Shown: positions 1 to 7,138 of the stretch, piece by piece | Layout of the letters: each line of letters begins with the position of its first letter | Position numbering within the stretch: position 1 is the first letter of the stretch | Assembly (NCBI GenBank): GCA_013816275.1 | Contig: JACDER010000034.1 | Coordinates: 1-9,493, forward strand | Reading direction: 5' to 3' | From: Actinomycetota bacterium | Lineage (GTDB): Bacteria > Actinomycetota > Thermoleophilia > Gaiellales > Gaiellaceae | DNA length: 9,493 nucleotides | The notes under the pieces: model-generated | Database searches by the model: none | What the model was told of the DNA's origin: nothing | What the model saw: only the letters and a program-made list of their open reading frames with translations | Made by a program: the position numbers and the translations under genes

Positions 1-108
1 CCGCCTCCGCTCTTTGGCCGGCTCCGTCGAGCCTACGCCGGCAGCGTCCTTGCCCGGCGGCGCTTTTCGCGCGCTGGAGCATCACCGTACTCACCGGACG
101 GCGCACTA
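1..108. repeat. Intergenic palindromic repeat, copy A (cut by window start)
   Basis: G+C-rich non-coding DNA directly behind the phosphoketolase stop codon. Its inner arm, CTCACCGGACGGCGCACT at 90-107, is an exact 18-base match to 5088-5105, and the match extends to 22 bases with one mismatch (86-107 against 5084-5105). Read from the minus strand, the arm begins on the last base of the xfp TAG. The core shares GCGTCCTTGC (44-53) with copy B (3095-3104). GGCTC-CGTC-GAGCC at 20-33 can form a small stem-loop. The outer arm is not visible and probably lies beyond base 1. Possible roles are transcript terminator, mRNA 3' stabiliser or a REP/MITE-like element; the sequence does not decide between them. 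Confidence 0.65.
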
Positions 109-2490
109 TCCCGGCCACGTCCAGTCGCGTATCTCCGGCATGTCATCGCCGTAGGTCGCGATGTAGTGCTTGTGCTCGACGAGCTTGTCGCGCAGCTCCT
201 GCTTGACGTAGGCTGCCTCGCCGCCGAGCCCCGTCACGCGGTCGATTACGTCGTCGACGAGGTGGAAGCGGTCGAGGTCGTTGCGCACGACCATGTCGAA
301 CGGCGTCGTGGTCGTCCCCTCTTCCTTGTACCCGCGCACGTGGAGGTTGCGGTGGTTGCGCCGGCGATAGGTGAGCCGGTGGATCAGCCACGGGTAGCCG
401 TGGAACGCGAACACGATCGGCTTGTCGGTCGTGAACAGCGTGTCGAATTCCTTGTCGGTCATCCCGTGCGGATGCTCGGTGTGCGGCTGGAGCCGCATCA
501 GGTCGACGACGTTGACGACGCGGACCTTGAGCTGCGGGAAGTGCTTCCGAAGGATCTCGACCGCGGCCAGCGTCTCGAGCGTGGGGATGTCGCCCGCGCA
601 GGCCATCACGACGTCGGGATCGCCGCCCCGGTCGTTCGAGGCCCATTCCCAGATCCCGATCCCGGCCGTGCAGTGCTTGATCGCGGCGTCCATGTCCAGG
701 TACTGGAGCGCCGGCTGCTTGCCCGCGACGATGACGTTGACGTAGTTCTTGCTGCGCAGGCAGTGGTCGCCGACGGACAGCAGCGTGTTCGCATCCGGCG
801 GCAGGTAGACGCGGATCACCTCCGCCTTCTTGTTGATGACGTGGTCGAGGAAGCCGGGATCCTGATGGGAGAACCCGTTGTGATCCTGGCGCCAGACGTG
901 CGAGCTGAGCAGGTAGGTGAGCGAGGCGATGGGGCGGCGCCAGTGGATCTCGTCCCGGGTCACCTTCAGCCACTTCGCGTGCTGGTTGAACATCGAGTCC
1001 ACGACGTGGACGAAGGCCTCGTACGTCGAGAAGAAACCGTGCCGGCCGGTCAGGAGGTACCCCTCGAGCCAGCCCTGGCAGGTGTGCTCGCTGAGCATCT
1101 CCATGATGCGCCCGTCGCGGGCGAGGTGGTCGTCGTAGTCGTACATCTCCGCTTCCCACGTCCGACCGGTTACCTCGAAGGATGCAGCCAGCCGGTTGGA
1201 GGCGTGCTCGTCCGGCGAGAACATCCGGAAGTTCTTGTGCTCGAGGTTCATCTTCATGACGTCGCGGAGGAAGTCGCCGAGCACGCGCGTGGCCTCTGCG
1301 AACGACTGCGCCGGTTTGTCGACGTCGACCGCGTAGTCGCGGAAGTCGGGCATGCGGAGCTCGCGGAGCAGTTGCCCGCCGTTCGCATGCGGATTTGCGC
1401 CCATCCGACGATTGCCCTCGGGAGCGAGTTCGCGCAGCTCCGGTATCAGCCGCCCGTTCTCGTCGAAGAGCTCTTCGGCCTTGTAGCTCTTCATCCAGTC
1501 CTCCAGCACGGTGATGTGCTTCGGGTTTCCGTACAGGTCGGCCATCGGCACCTGGTGCGAGCGCCAGTAGTCCTCGGTCTTCTGGCCGTCGACCTCCTTC
1601 GGGCCGGTCCACCCCTTTGGGGTCTTCATCACGATCATCGGCCAGGCAGGCCGCTCCGTGTTGCCGTTCTCCCGCGCCTCGCGTTGGATCGAGTGGATGT
1701 CGGCGATCGCCTGGTCGACGGTCGCCGCCATCTGCTGGTGGACGTCGGCGGGATCCGATCCCTCGACCCAGTAGGGCTTGTAGCCGTAGCCGACGAAGAG
1801 GGACTCGAGCTCCTCGCGCGGGATCCGGGCGAGGATGGTCGGGTTGGCGATCTTGTAGCCGTTCAAGTGGAGGATGGGGAGGACGGCGCCGTCCGTCGCG
1901 GGGTTGAGGAACTTGTTCGAGTGCCAGGCCGTCGCGAGCGGGCCGGACTCGGCCTCGCCGTCGCCGACCACGCAGGCGACGATCAGGTCGGGGTTGTCGA
2001 ACGCCGCGCCGTATGCATGCGAGACCGCGTAGCCGAGCTCGCCTCCCTCGTGGATCGAACCGGGGGTCTCGGGCGCCACATGGCTCGGGATGCCGCCGGG
2101 GAAGGAGAACTGCTTGAAGAGGATGCCCATGCCTTCCTCGTCCTCGGGGATGTTCGGATAGAACTCGCTGTACGTCCCCTCGAGGTAGGTGTTGGCGACC
2201 ATGCCGGGGCCGCCGTGACCGGGACCGCAGATGTAGATCACCTCCAGGTCGTGCGCCTTGATCACGCGGTTCAGGTGCACGTAGATGAAGTTGAGTCCGG
2301 GCGTTGTTCCCCAGTGGCCCAGGAGCCGGGGCTTGATGTGCTCCAGCTTCAGGGGCTCCTTGAGCAGTGGATTGCCCATCAGGTAGATCTGGCCGACCGA
2401 CAGGTAGTTGGCGGCGCGCCAGTACTTGTCGATCAGCTGCAGCTCCTCGTCTGAGAGGACCTGCGGGGCTTCCGTTGCGGCAGTTGTCAT
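106..2490 (-). CDS. xfp: Xfp-type phosphoketolase
   Basis: Thiamine-diphosphate enzyme of 794 residues, the usual length for the family. It splits xylulose 5-phosphate, and in many members fructose 6-phosphate, with inorganic phosphate to give acetyl phosphate plus glyceraldehyde 3-phosphate or erythrose 4-phosphate, in the cytoplasm. Family signatures are intact: [11 protein letters not shown] (58-68), GPGHGGPG (89-96), [15 protein letters not shown] (140-154), the diphosphate/Mg motif GDGEAESGP (176-184) with the Asn further on (N192), [12 protein letters not shown] (474-485) and [11 protein letters not shown] (536-546). His59, His92, His137, His312, Glu476, His537 and His542 match the active-site His/Glu set described for bifidobacterial enzymes. 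The ATG at 2490 is supported by a strong GGAGGAG four bases upstream. No acetate kinase or phosphotransacetylase gene is adjacent, and the gene is transcribed alone, divergently from the small CNB-fold gene. Xylulose-only or dual specificity cannot be told from sequence. Confidence 0.97.
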   Translation of the reverse strand: MTTAATEAPQVLSDEELQLIDKYWRAANYLSVGQIYLMGNPLLKEPLKLEHIKPRLLGHWGTTPGLNFIYVHLNRVIKAHDLEVIYICGPGHGGPGMVANTYLEGTYSEFYPNIPEDEEGMGILFKQFSFPGGIPSHVAPETPGSIHEGGELGYAVSHAYGAAFDNPDLIVACVVGDGEAESGPLATAWHSNKFLNPATDGAVLPILHLNGYKIANPTILARIPREELESLFVGYGYKPYWVEGSDPADVHQQMAATVDQAIADIHSIQREARENGNTERPAWPMIVMKTPKGWTGPKEVDGQKTEDYWRSHQVPMADLYGNPKHITVLEDWMKSYKAEELFDENGRLIPELRELAPEGNRRMGANPHANGGQLLRELRMPDFRDYAVDVDKPAQSFAEATRVLGDFLRDVMKMNLEHKNFRMFSPDEHASNRLAASFEVTGRTWEAEMYDYDDHLARDGRIMEMLSEHTCQGWLEGYLLTGRHGFFSTYEAFVHVVDSMFNQHAKWLKVTRDEIHWRRPIASLTYLLSSHVWRQDHNGFSHQDPGFLDHVINKKAEVIRVYLPPDANTLLSVGDHCLRSKNYVNVIVAGKQPALQYLDMDAAIKHCTAGIGIWEWASNDRGGDPDVVMACAGDIPTLETLAAVEILRKHFPQLKVRVVNVVDLMRLQPHTEHPHGMTDKEFDTLFTTDKPIVFAFHGYPWLIHRLTYRRRNHRNLHVRGYKEEGTTTTPFDMVVRNDLDRFHLVDDVIDRVTGLGGEAAYVKQELRDKLVEHKHYIATYGDDMPEIRDWTWPG

Positions 2491-2494
2491 CGGG

Positions 2495-2501
2495 CTCCTC
2501 C
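2495..2501 (-). promoter_or_regulatory. Strong ribosome binding site of xfp
   Basis: GGAGGAG on the minus strand ends four bases before the ATG at 2490. It is the best Shine-Dalgarno match in the window. It fixes the start codon and suggests efficient translation of the phosphoketolase. Confidence 0.75.
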
Positions 2502-2516
2502 GTTCGACTGCGGTCG

Positions 2517-2533
2517 GCGCGATTATGTCGCGC
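2517..2533. promoter_or_regulatory. Candidate operator/-10 region between xfp and the CNB-fold gene
   Basis: The 79-bp divergent gap contains a perfect 6-base inverted repeat, GCGCGA-TTATG-TCGCGC. Its centre includes CATAAT on the minus strand (2527-2522), a good -10 hexamer for xfp, which would put the transcript start about 25 bases before the xfp ATG. The matching -35 position (around 2544-2550, TTCGCT or TTTCGC on the minus strand) is weak. A repressor or activator bound to the dyad would cover the -10. No helix-turn-helix protein is encoded in the window, so the binder is unknown. In G+C-rich DNA a 6-base dyad can also occur by chance. Confidence 0.35.
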
Positions 2534-2569
2534 TTTGGCCCGGAGCGAAAGGTGAGTTAGGTTACGCGC

Positions 2570-2992
2570 GTGCCTACGGATCTCGCCCTCGTCGAGAGCG
2601 CCGCGCGTCTGTCCCTCTTTGCGGATCTCGACCGAGACGAGCTCGAGGGCTTGCTCCCCCGCATGCGCGAGGTCTCGTTCGACGAGGGGGAGTGGGTCGT
2701 CCGGCGCGGAGAAGTCGACGTCGGGCTGCATGTGATCGTCGACGGTGAGGCGGGCGTCGTCCTGAACGACGAGGAGCTCGCCGTCCTGCCGAAGGGGAGC
2801 TTCTTCGGGGAGATCTCGGCGCTGCTCGGCGAGGAGACGGTCGCCGACGTCGTCGCCCGCGCGCCGCTCCGCTGCCTGTTCGTCCCGCCGGGGGAGGTCA
2901 TCGACTTCCTGCTCTCGAGCCCGCGCGTGATGCTGCGGATGCTCGAGACAGAGGCGCGCCGGCTGCGGACGACGGACGAGCTCCGCACATAG
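2570..2992 (+). CDS. Stand-alone cyclic-nucleotide-binding-fold protein
   Basis: Protein of 140 residues that is almost entirely one cNMP-binding-type jelly roll of the Crp/PKA-regulatory-subunit superfamily. Typical features are the N-terminal LSLFADLDRDELEGL helix (15-29), the VSFDEGEWVVRRGE strand pair (35-48), the GLHVIVDGEAGVVL strand (52-65) and the cassette FFGEISALLGEETVADVVAR (78-97). It ends after one C-terminal helix, without the helix-turn-helix of Crp/Fnr regulators, so it is unlikely to bind DNA by itself. In the phosphate-binding cassette Glu81 is kept, but the Arg that grips the cyclic phosphate appears to be Thr90, so ordinary cAMP binding is doubtful. It starts at GTG 2570, with AAAGGTGA (2548-2555) about 14 bases upstream, a little far. 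It diverges from xfp and may share its control region. A partner protein or a non-nucleotide ligand is possible; the function is unknown. Confidence 0.85.
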   Translation: MPTDLALVESAARLSLFADLDRDELEGLLPRMREVSFDEGEWVVRRGEVDVGLHVIVDGEAGVVLNDEELAVLPKGSFFGEISALLGEETVADVVARAPLRCLFVPPGEVIDFLLSSPRVMLRMLETEARRLRTTDELRT

Positions 2993-3125
2993 TGACCGCG
3001 GCCGTGAGAACGGTTGACTGCCTGGCCGGCTGCAAACGCTTCGCATACCGGCGTCCTCAGTCGGCCCCGTACTTGGTCAGTACGCGGCCTCCCTGCGTCC
3101 TTGCTCTGCTCGGTTTTCACCGGCC
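2992..3125. repeat. Intergenic palindromic repeat, copy B
   Basis: Non-coding DNA between the CNB-fold gene and the GH15 gene. The left arm starts on the last base of the CNB stop codon and resembles the arms of copies A and C: GTGACCGCGGCCGTGAGAAC, against GTGCGCCGTCCGGTGAGTAC in copy A read from the minus strand. The right arm CGGTTTTCACCGGCC (3111-3125) is roughly the reverse complement of the left-arm stretch at 3000-3013. Inside, CGGCTGCAAA (3027-3036) and CGGCGTCCTCA (3049-3059) recur in copy C in the same order and with nearly the same spacing, and GCGTCCTTGC (3095-3104) recurs in copy A. This is the longest copy because it holds an extra hairpin. Confidence 0.65.
3063..3089. other. 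Stem-loop inside repeat copy B
   Basis: The arms GGCC-C-CGTACT and AGTACG-C-GGCC enclose the loop TGGTC. This gives ten base pairs interrupted by one C-C mismatch. It lies about 70 bases behind the CNB-fold stop codon and about 65 bases before the GH15 start. No U-run follows, so it is not a classical intrinsic terminator. It could be a transcript 3' end structure, a protein-binding dyad or simply part of the repeat element. Confidence 0.5.
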
Positions 3126-3155
3126 AGACAGGAACGTCCCCACGGCCGCGGCCAC

Positions 3156-5024
3156 GTGACGACCCGCGAGCTCCAGACCATCGGCTGGCGGAACACCGCG
3201 CCGTCGATGGACTACCTCCCGATCGCCGAGCACGGGATCATCGGCGACCTGCACTCGATCGCGCTGGTCGGGACGGACGGGCGGATCGACTGGTACTGCT
3301 GTCCTCGCTTCGACTCGCCGAGCGTGTTCGGCGCGATCCTGGACAAGGACAAGGGCGGCTTCTACCGGATCGCGCCGTCGGTCGACGACTGGGTCCCCAA
3401 GCAGCTCTACCTCCCGGACACGAACGTCCTGATCACCCGCTTCCTCACCCCCGGCGGCGTGGGGGAGGTCCAGGACTTCATGCCGATCTCGAGCGGCGCC
3501 TCCGAGCACCGGCACCGGCTGATCCGCCGCGTTCTCGGCGTGCGCGGCGAGATGCGCTTCCGCGTCGACATCCAGCCGCGGTTCGACTACGGCCGTGAGA
3601 AGCACGAGACCATCTTCCACGAGGCCGGCGTGCTCTTCCGGGGGACGTCGCTCTCGCTCGCCCTCGAGACGCGCGTGCCGATGGACTTCGCCCAGGACGG
3701 CGCCTACGGCGAATTCACGCTGCTGCCCGGCGAGACCGCGACCTTCGTGCTCGAGCAGGTTCCCGAGACGTACGTGCCGCGGAAGTACTCGGAGGGGGAA
3801 ACCCGCGAGGCCTTCGAGGAGACCGTCCAGTACTGGCGGCGGTGGCTGTCGCAGTGCCGCTATCAGGGGCGGTGGCGCGAGATCATCTACCGCTCGGCGC
3901 TGACGCTGAAGCTGATGACGTACCGCCCCACAGGCGCGATCGTGGCCGCGCCGACGACGAGCCTGCCCGAGCACATCGGCGGCGTCCGCAACTACGACTA
4001 CCGCTACACCTGGATCCGCGACGCCGCCTTCTCGCTGTACGCGCTCCTGCGGCTCGGCTTCACCGAAGAGGCGACGGCGTTCATGGACTGGCTGACGGAG
4101 CGCTTCCGCGAGGAGCGCCCGGCAGGGGCGGGGCCGCTCCAGATCATGTACGGGATCGACGGTCAGGCGGAGCTCGTCGAGGAGATCCTCGAGCACCTGG
4201 AGGGCTACCGCGGGTCCCGGCCTGTGCGGATCGGCAACGCGGCCGCTGACCAGCTCCAGCTCGACATCTACGGCGAGCTGATCGACTCGGTCTACATCTA
4301 CAACAACCACGCGAACCCGATCGCGCACGCGTCCTGGATGGACCTGACCCGGATCGTCGACTGGGTGTGCCAGAACTGGGACCAGGCCGACGAGGGGATC
4401 TGGGAGGTGCGCGGGGGTCGCCAACACTTCACGTACTCGCGGCTGATGTCGTGGGTCGCGATCGAGCGCGCGGTGCGGATCGCGATCCAGCGCGGGCTGC
4501 CCGCGGAGCTCTCCCGGTGGCGCCAGTCGCGGGATGCGATTTACCACCAGATCATGGCCCGTGGCTGGAACGAGGAGAAGCAGGCGTTCGTCCAGCACTA
4601 CGACACGGACACGCTCGACGCGAGCGTCCTCGTGATGCCGCTGGTGAAGTTCATCGCGCCGACCGACCCGCAGTGGGTCTCGACGCTGGACGCTATCTCG
4701 AAGTCGCTCGTTTCCGACTCGCTCGTCTACCGCTACGACGTCGAGGAGTCCCCGGACGGCCTCGAGGGCGACGAGGGCACGTTCTCGATCTGCTCGTTCT
4801 GGTACGTCGAGGCGCTCGCGCGGGCCGGCCGCGTGGACGAAGCCCGGCTAGCTTTCGAGAAGATGCTCACGTATGCCAATCACCTAGGGCTGTACGCAGA
4901 GGAGATCGGACGGACCGGCGAGGCGCTCGGGAACTTCCCGCAGGCGTTCACGCACCTCGCGCTGATCAGCGCCGGGCACTACCTCAACCGTGCGCTCTCC
5001 GAGCCGGCGGGCTGGGACTTGTAA
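3156..5024 (+). CDS. GH15 family glucoamylase/trehalase-like glycoside hydrolase
   Basis: Inverting alpha-glucosidase of glycoside hydrolase family 15, 622 residues, the usual size for the bacterial branch. The N-terminal beta-sandwich starts at the family signature [20 protein letters not shown] (20-39) and includes [16 protein letters not shown] (44-59). The (alpha/alpha)6 catalytic barrel follows, with [16 protein letters not shown] (282-297) and [18 protein letters not shown] (360-377). Glu417 in GIWEVRG is the likely general acid, and Glu582 in LGLYAEEIG, ahead of [14 protein letters not shown] (591-604), the likely general base. No signal peptide is seen, so it is probably cytoplasmic. 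The mycobacterial branch of this family contains trehalases while others cut maltose or starch ends, so the substrate is open. The GTG at 3156 is used because the following 17 codons look coding; ATG 3207, just before YLPI, is a real alternative, and neither has a good ribosome binding site. Confidence 0.93.
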   Translation: MTTRELQTIGWRNTAPSMDYLPIAEHGIIGDLHSIALVGTDGRIDWYCCPRFDSPSVFGAILDKDKGGFYRIAPSVDDWVPKQLYLPDTNVLITRFLTPGGVGEVQDFMPISSGASEHRHRLIRRVLGVRGEMRFRVDIQPRFDYGREKHETIFHEAGVLFRGTSLSLALETRVPMDFAQDGAYGEFTLLPGETATFVLEQVPETYVPRKYSEGETREAFEETVQYWRRWLSQCRYQGRWREIIYRSALTLKLMTYRPTGAIVAAPTTSLPEHIGGVRNYDYRYTWIRDAAFSLYALLRLGFTEEATAFMDWLTERFREERPAGAGPLQIMYGIDGQAELVEEILEHLEGYRGSRPVRIGNAAADQLQLDIYGELIDSVYIYNNHANPIAHASWMDLTRIVDWVCQNWDQADEGIWEVRGGRQHFTYSRLMSWVAIERAVRIAIQRGLPAELSRWRQSRDAIYHQIMARGWNEEKQAFVQHYDTDTLDASVLVMPLVKFIAPTDPQWVSTLDAISKSLVSDSLVYRYDVEESPDGLEGDEGTFSICSFWYVEALARAGRVDEARLAFEKMLTYANHLGLYAEEIGRTGEALGNFPQAFTHLALISAGHYLNRALSEPAGWDL

Positions 5025-5026
5025 TG

Positions 5027-5105
5027 GTGCACCGTCCGGCGAATACGGCACCCCTCCGGCGGCTGCAAAGCCGCGCTGGGCGGCGTCCTCACCGGACGGC
5101 GCACT
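5027..5105. repeat. Intergenic palindromic repeat, copy C (complete, compact)
   Basis: This 79-bp element fills almost the whole gap between the GH15 stop (5022-5024) and the next ATG (5107). Its ends are 13-base inverted arms, GTGCACCGTCCGG (5027-5039) and CCGGACGGCGCAC (5092-5104), which pair at 12 of 13 positions. The centre has a perfect 6-bp hairpin, GCGGCT-GCAA-AGCCGC (5059-5074), with a GNRA-type tetraloop. The right arm is shared exactly with copy A over 18 bases, and CGGCTGCAAA and CGGCGTCCTCA are shared with copy B. It could fold into a long structured RNA at the junction of the two genes. Confidence 0.75.
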
Positions 5106-5106
5106 G

Positions 5107-5571
5107 ATGGTCGGGCTCGACACCGCCGAGCTGATCAACATCATCTCCGTTGCGCTGCTCGTGGGGAACGACGTGGCCGTCTGGACGGTCGTCCATCCGG
5201 CTTTGGACGAGATTCCCGTCGCGCACGGCTTCACCGCCGAGCGCGCGATGCTCCTCCGCTACAAGACGCTTGTCCCGATCTTGATCCTGATCATCCTCGC
5301 CTCCGGTGTCGCGGTCGTCGTGCAGGACAAGGGGGGCTCGCTGAACTTCTGGCTCTCGCTCTCCGGGGTCATCGCGATCTTCTGCTGGCAGCTGATCGTG
5401 ATCTCGCTCTACCCGATCAACGTCAAGCTCATGGAGGCGAAGCCCGAGGACGTGCCGCCGGAGGACGAGTGGCGCAGAATGCGGAGGATCTGGCTGGCGA
5501 GGCACACGGCCCGGATGGTGCTCTCGATCGCTGCGCTGGTGGTTTTCGTGCTGGCGGCGCTGAAGCTCTAG
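5107..5571 (+). CDS. Small integral membrane protein, DUF1772-like
   Basis: Protein of 154 residues with four predicted membrane helices at about 8-28, 54-74, 81-102 and 136-152. The layout and the conserved spots SLYPINVKLM (100-109) and W-x-x-x-H-x-x-R (WLARHTAR, 129-136) resemble DUF1772, the anthrone-oxygenase-like membrane family, but I assign this from pattern only. Members mostly have no established function. The ATG at 5107 is chosen because the protein becomes membrane-like from there and the upstream reading is repeat DNA. The ribosome binding site is poor and would lie inside the arm of repeat C, so translation may depend on how that element folds. It is read in the same direction as the GH15 gene 82 bp upstream. 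Its TAG stop overlaps the stop of the convergent permease gene within CTAG. Confidence 0.85.
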   Translation: MVGLDTAELINIISVALLVGNDVAVWTVVHPALDEIPVAHGFTAERAMLLRYKTLVPILILIILASGVAVVVQDKGGSLNFWLSLSGVIAIFCWQLIVISLYPINVKLMEAKPEDVPPEDEWRRMRRIWLARHTARMVLSIAALVVFVLAALKL

Positions 5572-6362
5572 CCGCGCGACGCCGAGCGCACGCCCTTGAG
5601 CGCCCAGAGGCCCGTCAGGACCACCAGCCCGGCCCCGGCGCCGAAGGCCCAGAGGACGTCCGTGTTCTCGCCGGATAGGAATCCGCGGCCCGCCTCGAGG
5701 AAGCGTGTGAACGGGTTCACGACGGCGACCGAGTGGAGCCAGCCCGTCAGCTCGTTGAGCGGAAGGAAGACCGGTGCGAGGAAGAAGAGCAGGAAGATCG
5801 GAAGGAACATCCCGGGCGCCGCGGCGAAGGAGCGCACGTGCATCGCAACCCCGGTTGCCCACAGGGTGGCAATGACGTTGAGCACGGCGGCGAGGCCGTA
5901 GAGACCGACGATCTGGAGCGCGTTGCCGTGGAACCGCATCCCGAACGCGTAGGCGACCGGGGTGAGCACGATCGCGGCGATGACGAAGCGCCCGAGCATC
6001 GCGATCACGTAGCCCAGGATGATCGCGGCCCGTGCGCTGGCGGTCGTCATCAGCCGGTCCATGAACCCGCTTTCGAAGTCCTCGCTCATGGCGAAACCGC
6101 CCATCGCGCCTGTGAAGCCGGCCGACTGCATCAGCGCGAAGACGAACTGGAACGCGCTGTAGTCCTTCGAGCCGAAGCCGGGGAGGTTGGTGAGCGAGGA
6201 GAGTGCCCCGTTGAACGCGATGAAGAAGAACAGCGGGAGCAGGAGGGCCGGCACGAGCAGCGCCGGGCTGCGCATGAGCAGCTTGAGGTTGCGCCAGGCG
6301 ACATAGCGGGCAATCGACCACACGGTCGCGTGCGAGGTCACCGGAACTGCAGCGGCATTCAC
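5568..6362 (-). CDS. ABC-2 type export permease (second permease, DrrB/DrrC-like)
   Basis: Membrane subunit of 264 residues for the exporter encoded with the upstream permease and ATPase. A cytoplasmic N-terminus carries WSIARYVAWRNLKLLMRSP (15-33), the amphipathic lead-in typical of ABC-2 permeases. About six membrane helices follow, near 34-52, 72-92, 114-140, 150-172, 183-200 and 236-256. The cytoplasmic loop SEDFESGFMDRLMTTASARA (93-112) is the conserved ABC-2 coupling segment, and VVNPFTRFLEAGRGFL (214-229) is the family C-terminal motif. The start is the GTG at 6362, which overlaps the TGA of the preceding permease as GTGA, implying translational coupling. An upstream in-frame ATG would lie deep inside the preceding gene and give a non-membrane extension. 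This is the last gene of the operon; its stop at 5568-5570 shares CTAG with the convergent DUF1772-like gene. Confidence 0.92.
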   Translation of the reverse strand: MNAAAVPVTSHATVWSIARYVAWRNLKLLMRSPALLVPALLLPLFFFIAFNGALSSLTNLPGFGSKDYSAFQFVFALMQSAGFTGAMGGFAMSEDFESGFMDRLMTTASARAAIILGYVIAMLGRFVIAAIVLTPVAYAFGMRFHGNALQIVGLYGLAAVLNVIATLWATGVAMHVRSFAAAPGMFLPIFLLFFLAPVFLPLNELTGWLHSVAVVNPFTRFLEAGRGFLSGENTDVLWAFGAGAGLVVLTGLWALKGVRSASRG

Positions 6363-7138
6363 GTCCGCACGAGCCTTCCGTGCAGCTGCCACGCCGAGGC
6401 GAACAGCATGATGACGAGGACTCCCCCGGTGAACGCGAGCCCGAAGCCGATCGCCTCCTTGTCCCATCCCGTGATCAGGAGGCTCCGCATCGCCTCCACC
6501 AGGTAGGAGAGTGGATTGATGGTCGCGACCCAGTAGAACCAGTCCGCCGTGATCAGGTTGCGCGGCCAGTTCACCGAGGAGAGGAAGAGGAACACGGTCA
6601 TCAGGGGCGCGATCGACTGCACCGCCTGTCCCGACCCCGTGCGTAACCCGACGAAGATCCCGAACGCGCCGAACGCCAGCACCGCGCTCAGGAAGATGAG
6701 GACGAGGACGACGGCTCCCAGCGGTCCCGCCTCGAAGCGGGCCCCCGCCGCCAGCCCCACGCCGAGGAAGACGACAGCCTGTATGACCCCGAGCACGAGG
6801 GGTCCCGCCAGTTGCGAGACGATGAGCGCGAAGCTTCGCATCGGCGTCAGGGCGAGCCTGTTGATGAACCCACCCTCGATGTCGGTCGCGACCGCCTGGC
6901 CGGTATTCGCCACGGTCACCATCGCGCCGTTGGCGAACGCGATCGTGAGCGTGAACGTCCAGATCGTGTCCGTCGGGAAGCCCTTGACGTGGGTCGCCTT
7001 CTCGAGTCCTGCCGACACGAGGACGAAGAGGATCAGCGGGACGAGCATGGCAGGCGCGACGCTGCCGGGATCGCGGAACGTCCGCACGACCGAACGGCGC
7101 GCCAGCAGCCCGAGCTGCCTCCAGAAGGACGTTTTCAT
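6359..7138 (-). CDS. ABC-2 type export permease (first permease, DrrB-like)
   Basis: Membrane subunit of 259 residues. It begins MKTSFWRQLGLLARRSVVRTF, a basic amphipathic lead-in, followed by about six membrane helices near 27-44, 60-80, 104-131, 138-165, 177-190 and 229-250. The coupling loop ATDIEGGFINRLALTPM (84-100) and the closing INPLSYLVEAMRSLL (207-221) are typical of daunorubicin-type DrrB permeases. The ATG at 7138 overlaps the TGA of the upstream ATPase gene as ATGA. No good ribosome binding site is visible, so translation probably depends on re-initiation. It resembles the second permease in layout but not closely in sequence, as expected for a heterodimeric channel. The exported substrate cannot be inferred. 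Confidence 0.93.
   Translation of the reverse strand: MKTSFWRQLGLLARRSVVRTFRDPGSVAPAMLVPLILFVLVSAGLEKATHVKGFPTDTIWTFTLTIAFANGAMVTVANTGQAVATDIEGGFINRLALTPMRSFALIVSQLAGPLVLGVIQAVVFLGVGLAAGARFEAGPLGAVVLVLIFLSAVLAFGAFGIFVGLRTGSGQAVQSIAPLMTVFLFLSSVNWPRNLITADWFYWVATINPLSYLVEAMRSLLITGWDKEAIGFGLAFTGGVLVIMLFASAWQLHGRLVRT

Noticed and set aside
166..2454. 762-codon open frame on the plus strand opposite xfp
   Set aside because: It is an antisense shadow of xfp, rich in Val/Asp/Arg, without recognisable motifs or a start signal.
143..3046. 967-codon open frame on the minus strand overlapping xfp and the CNB-fold gene
   Set aside because: Its translation is Arg/Pro/Ala-rich with no domain, and it lies in another frame of the clearly real phosphoketolase. 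It is a by-product of high G+C.
3027..3110. CRISPR-like or tRNA-like structure in the intergenic repeat
   Set aside because: No regularly spaced direct repeats and no cloverleaf or CCA-type end were found. The short repeated words are better explained as one dispersed palindromic element.
3117..4598. 493-codon open frame on the minus strand opposite the GH15 gene
   Set aside because: Low-complexity Arg/Leu/Val/Asp translation. The GH15 catalytic motifs prove that the plus strand is coding.
4990..5106. N-terminal extension of the DUF1772-like protein from an earlier start at 4990
   Set aside because: It would overlap the GH15 gene and translate the repeat element. The extension has no membrane or family character.
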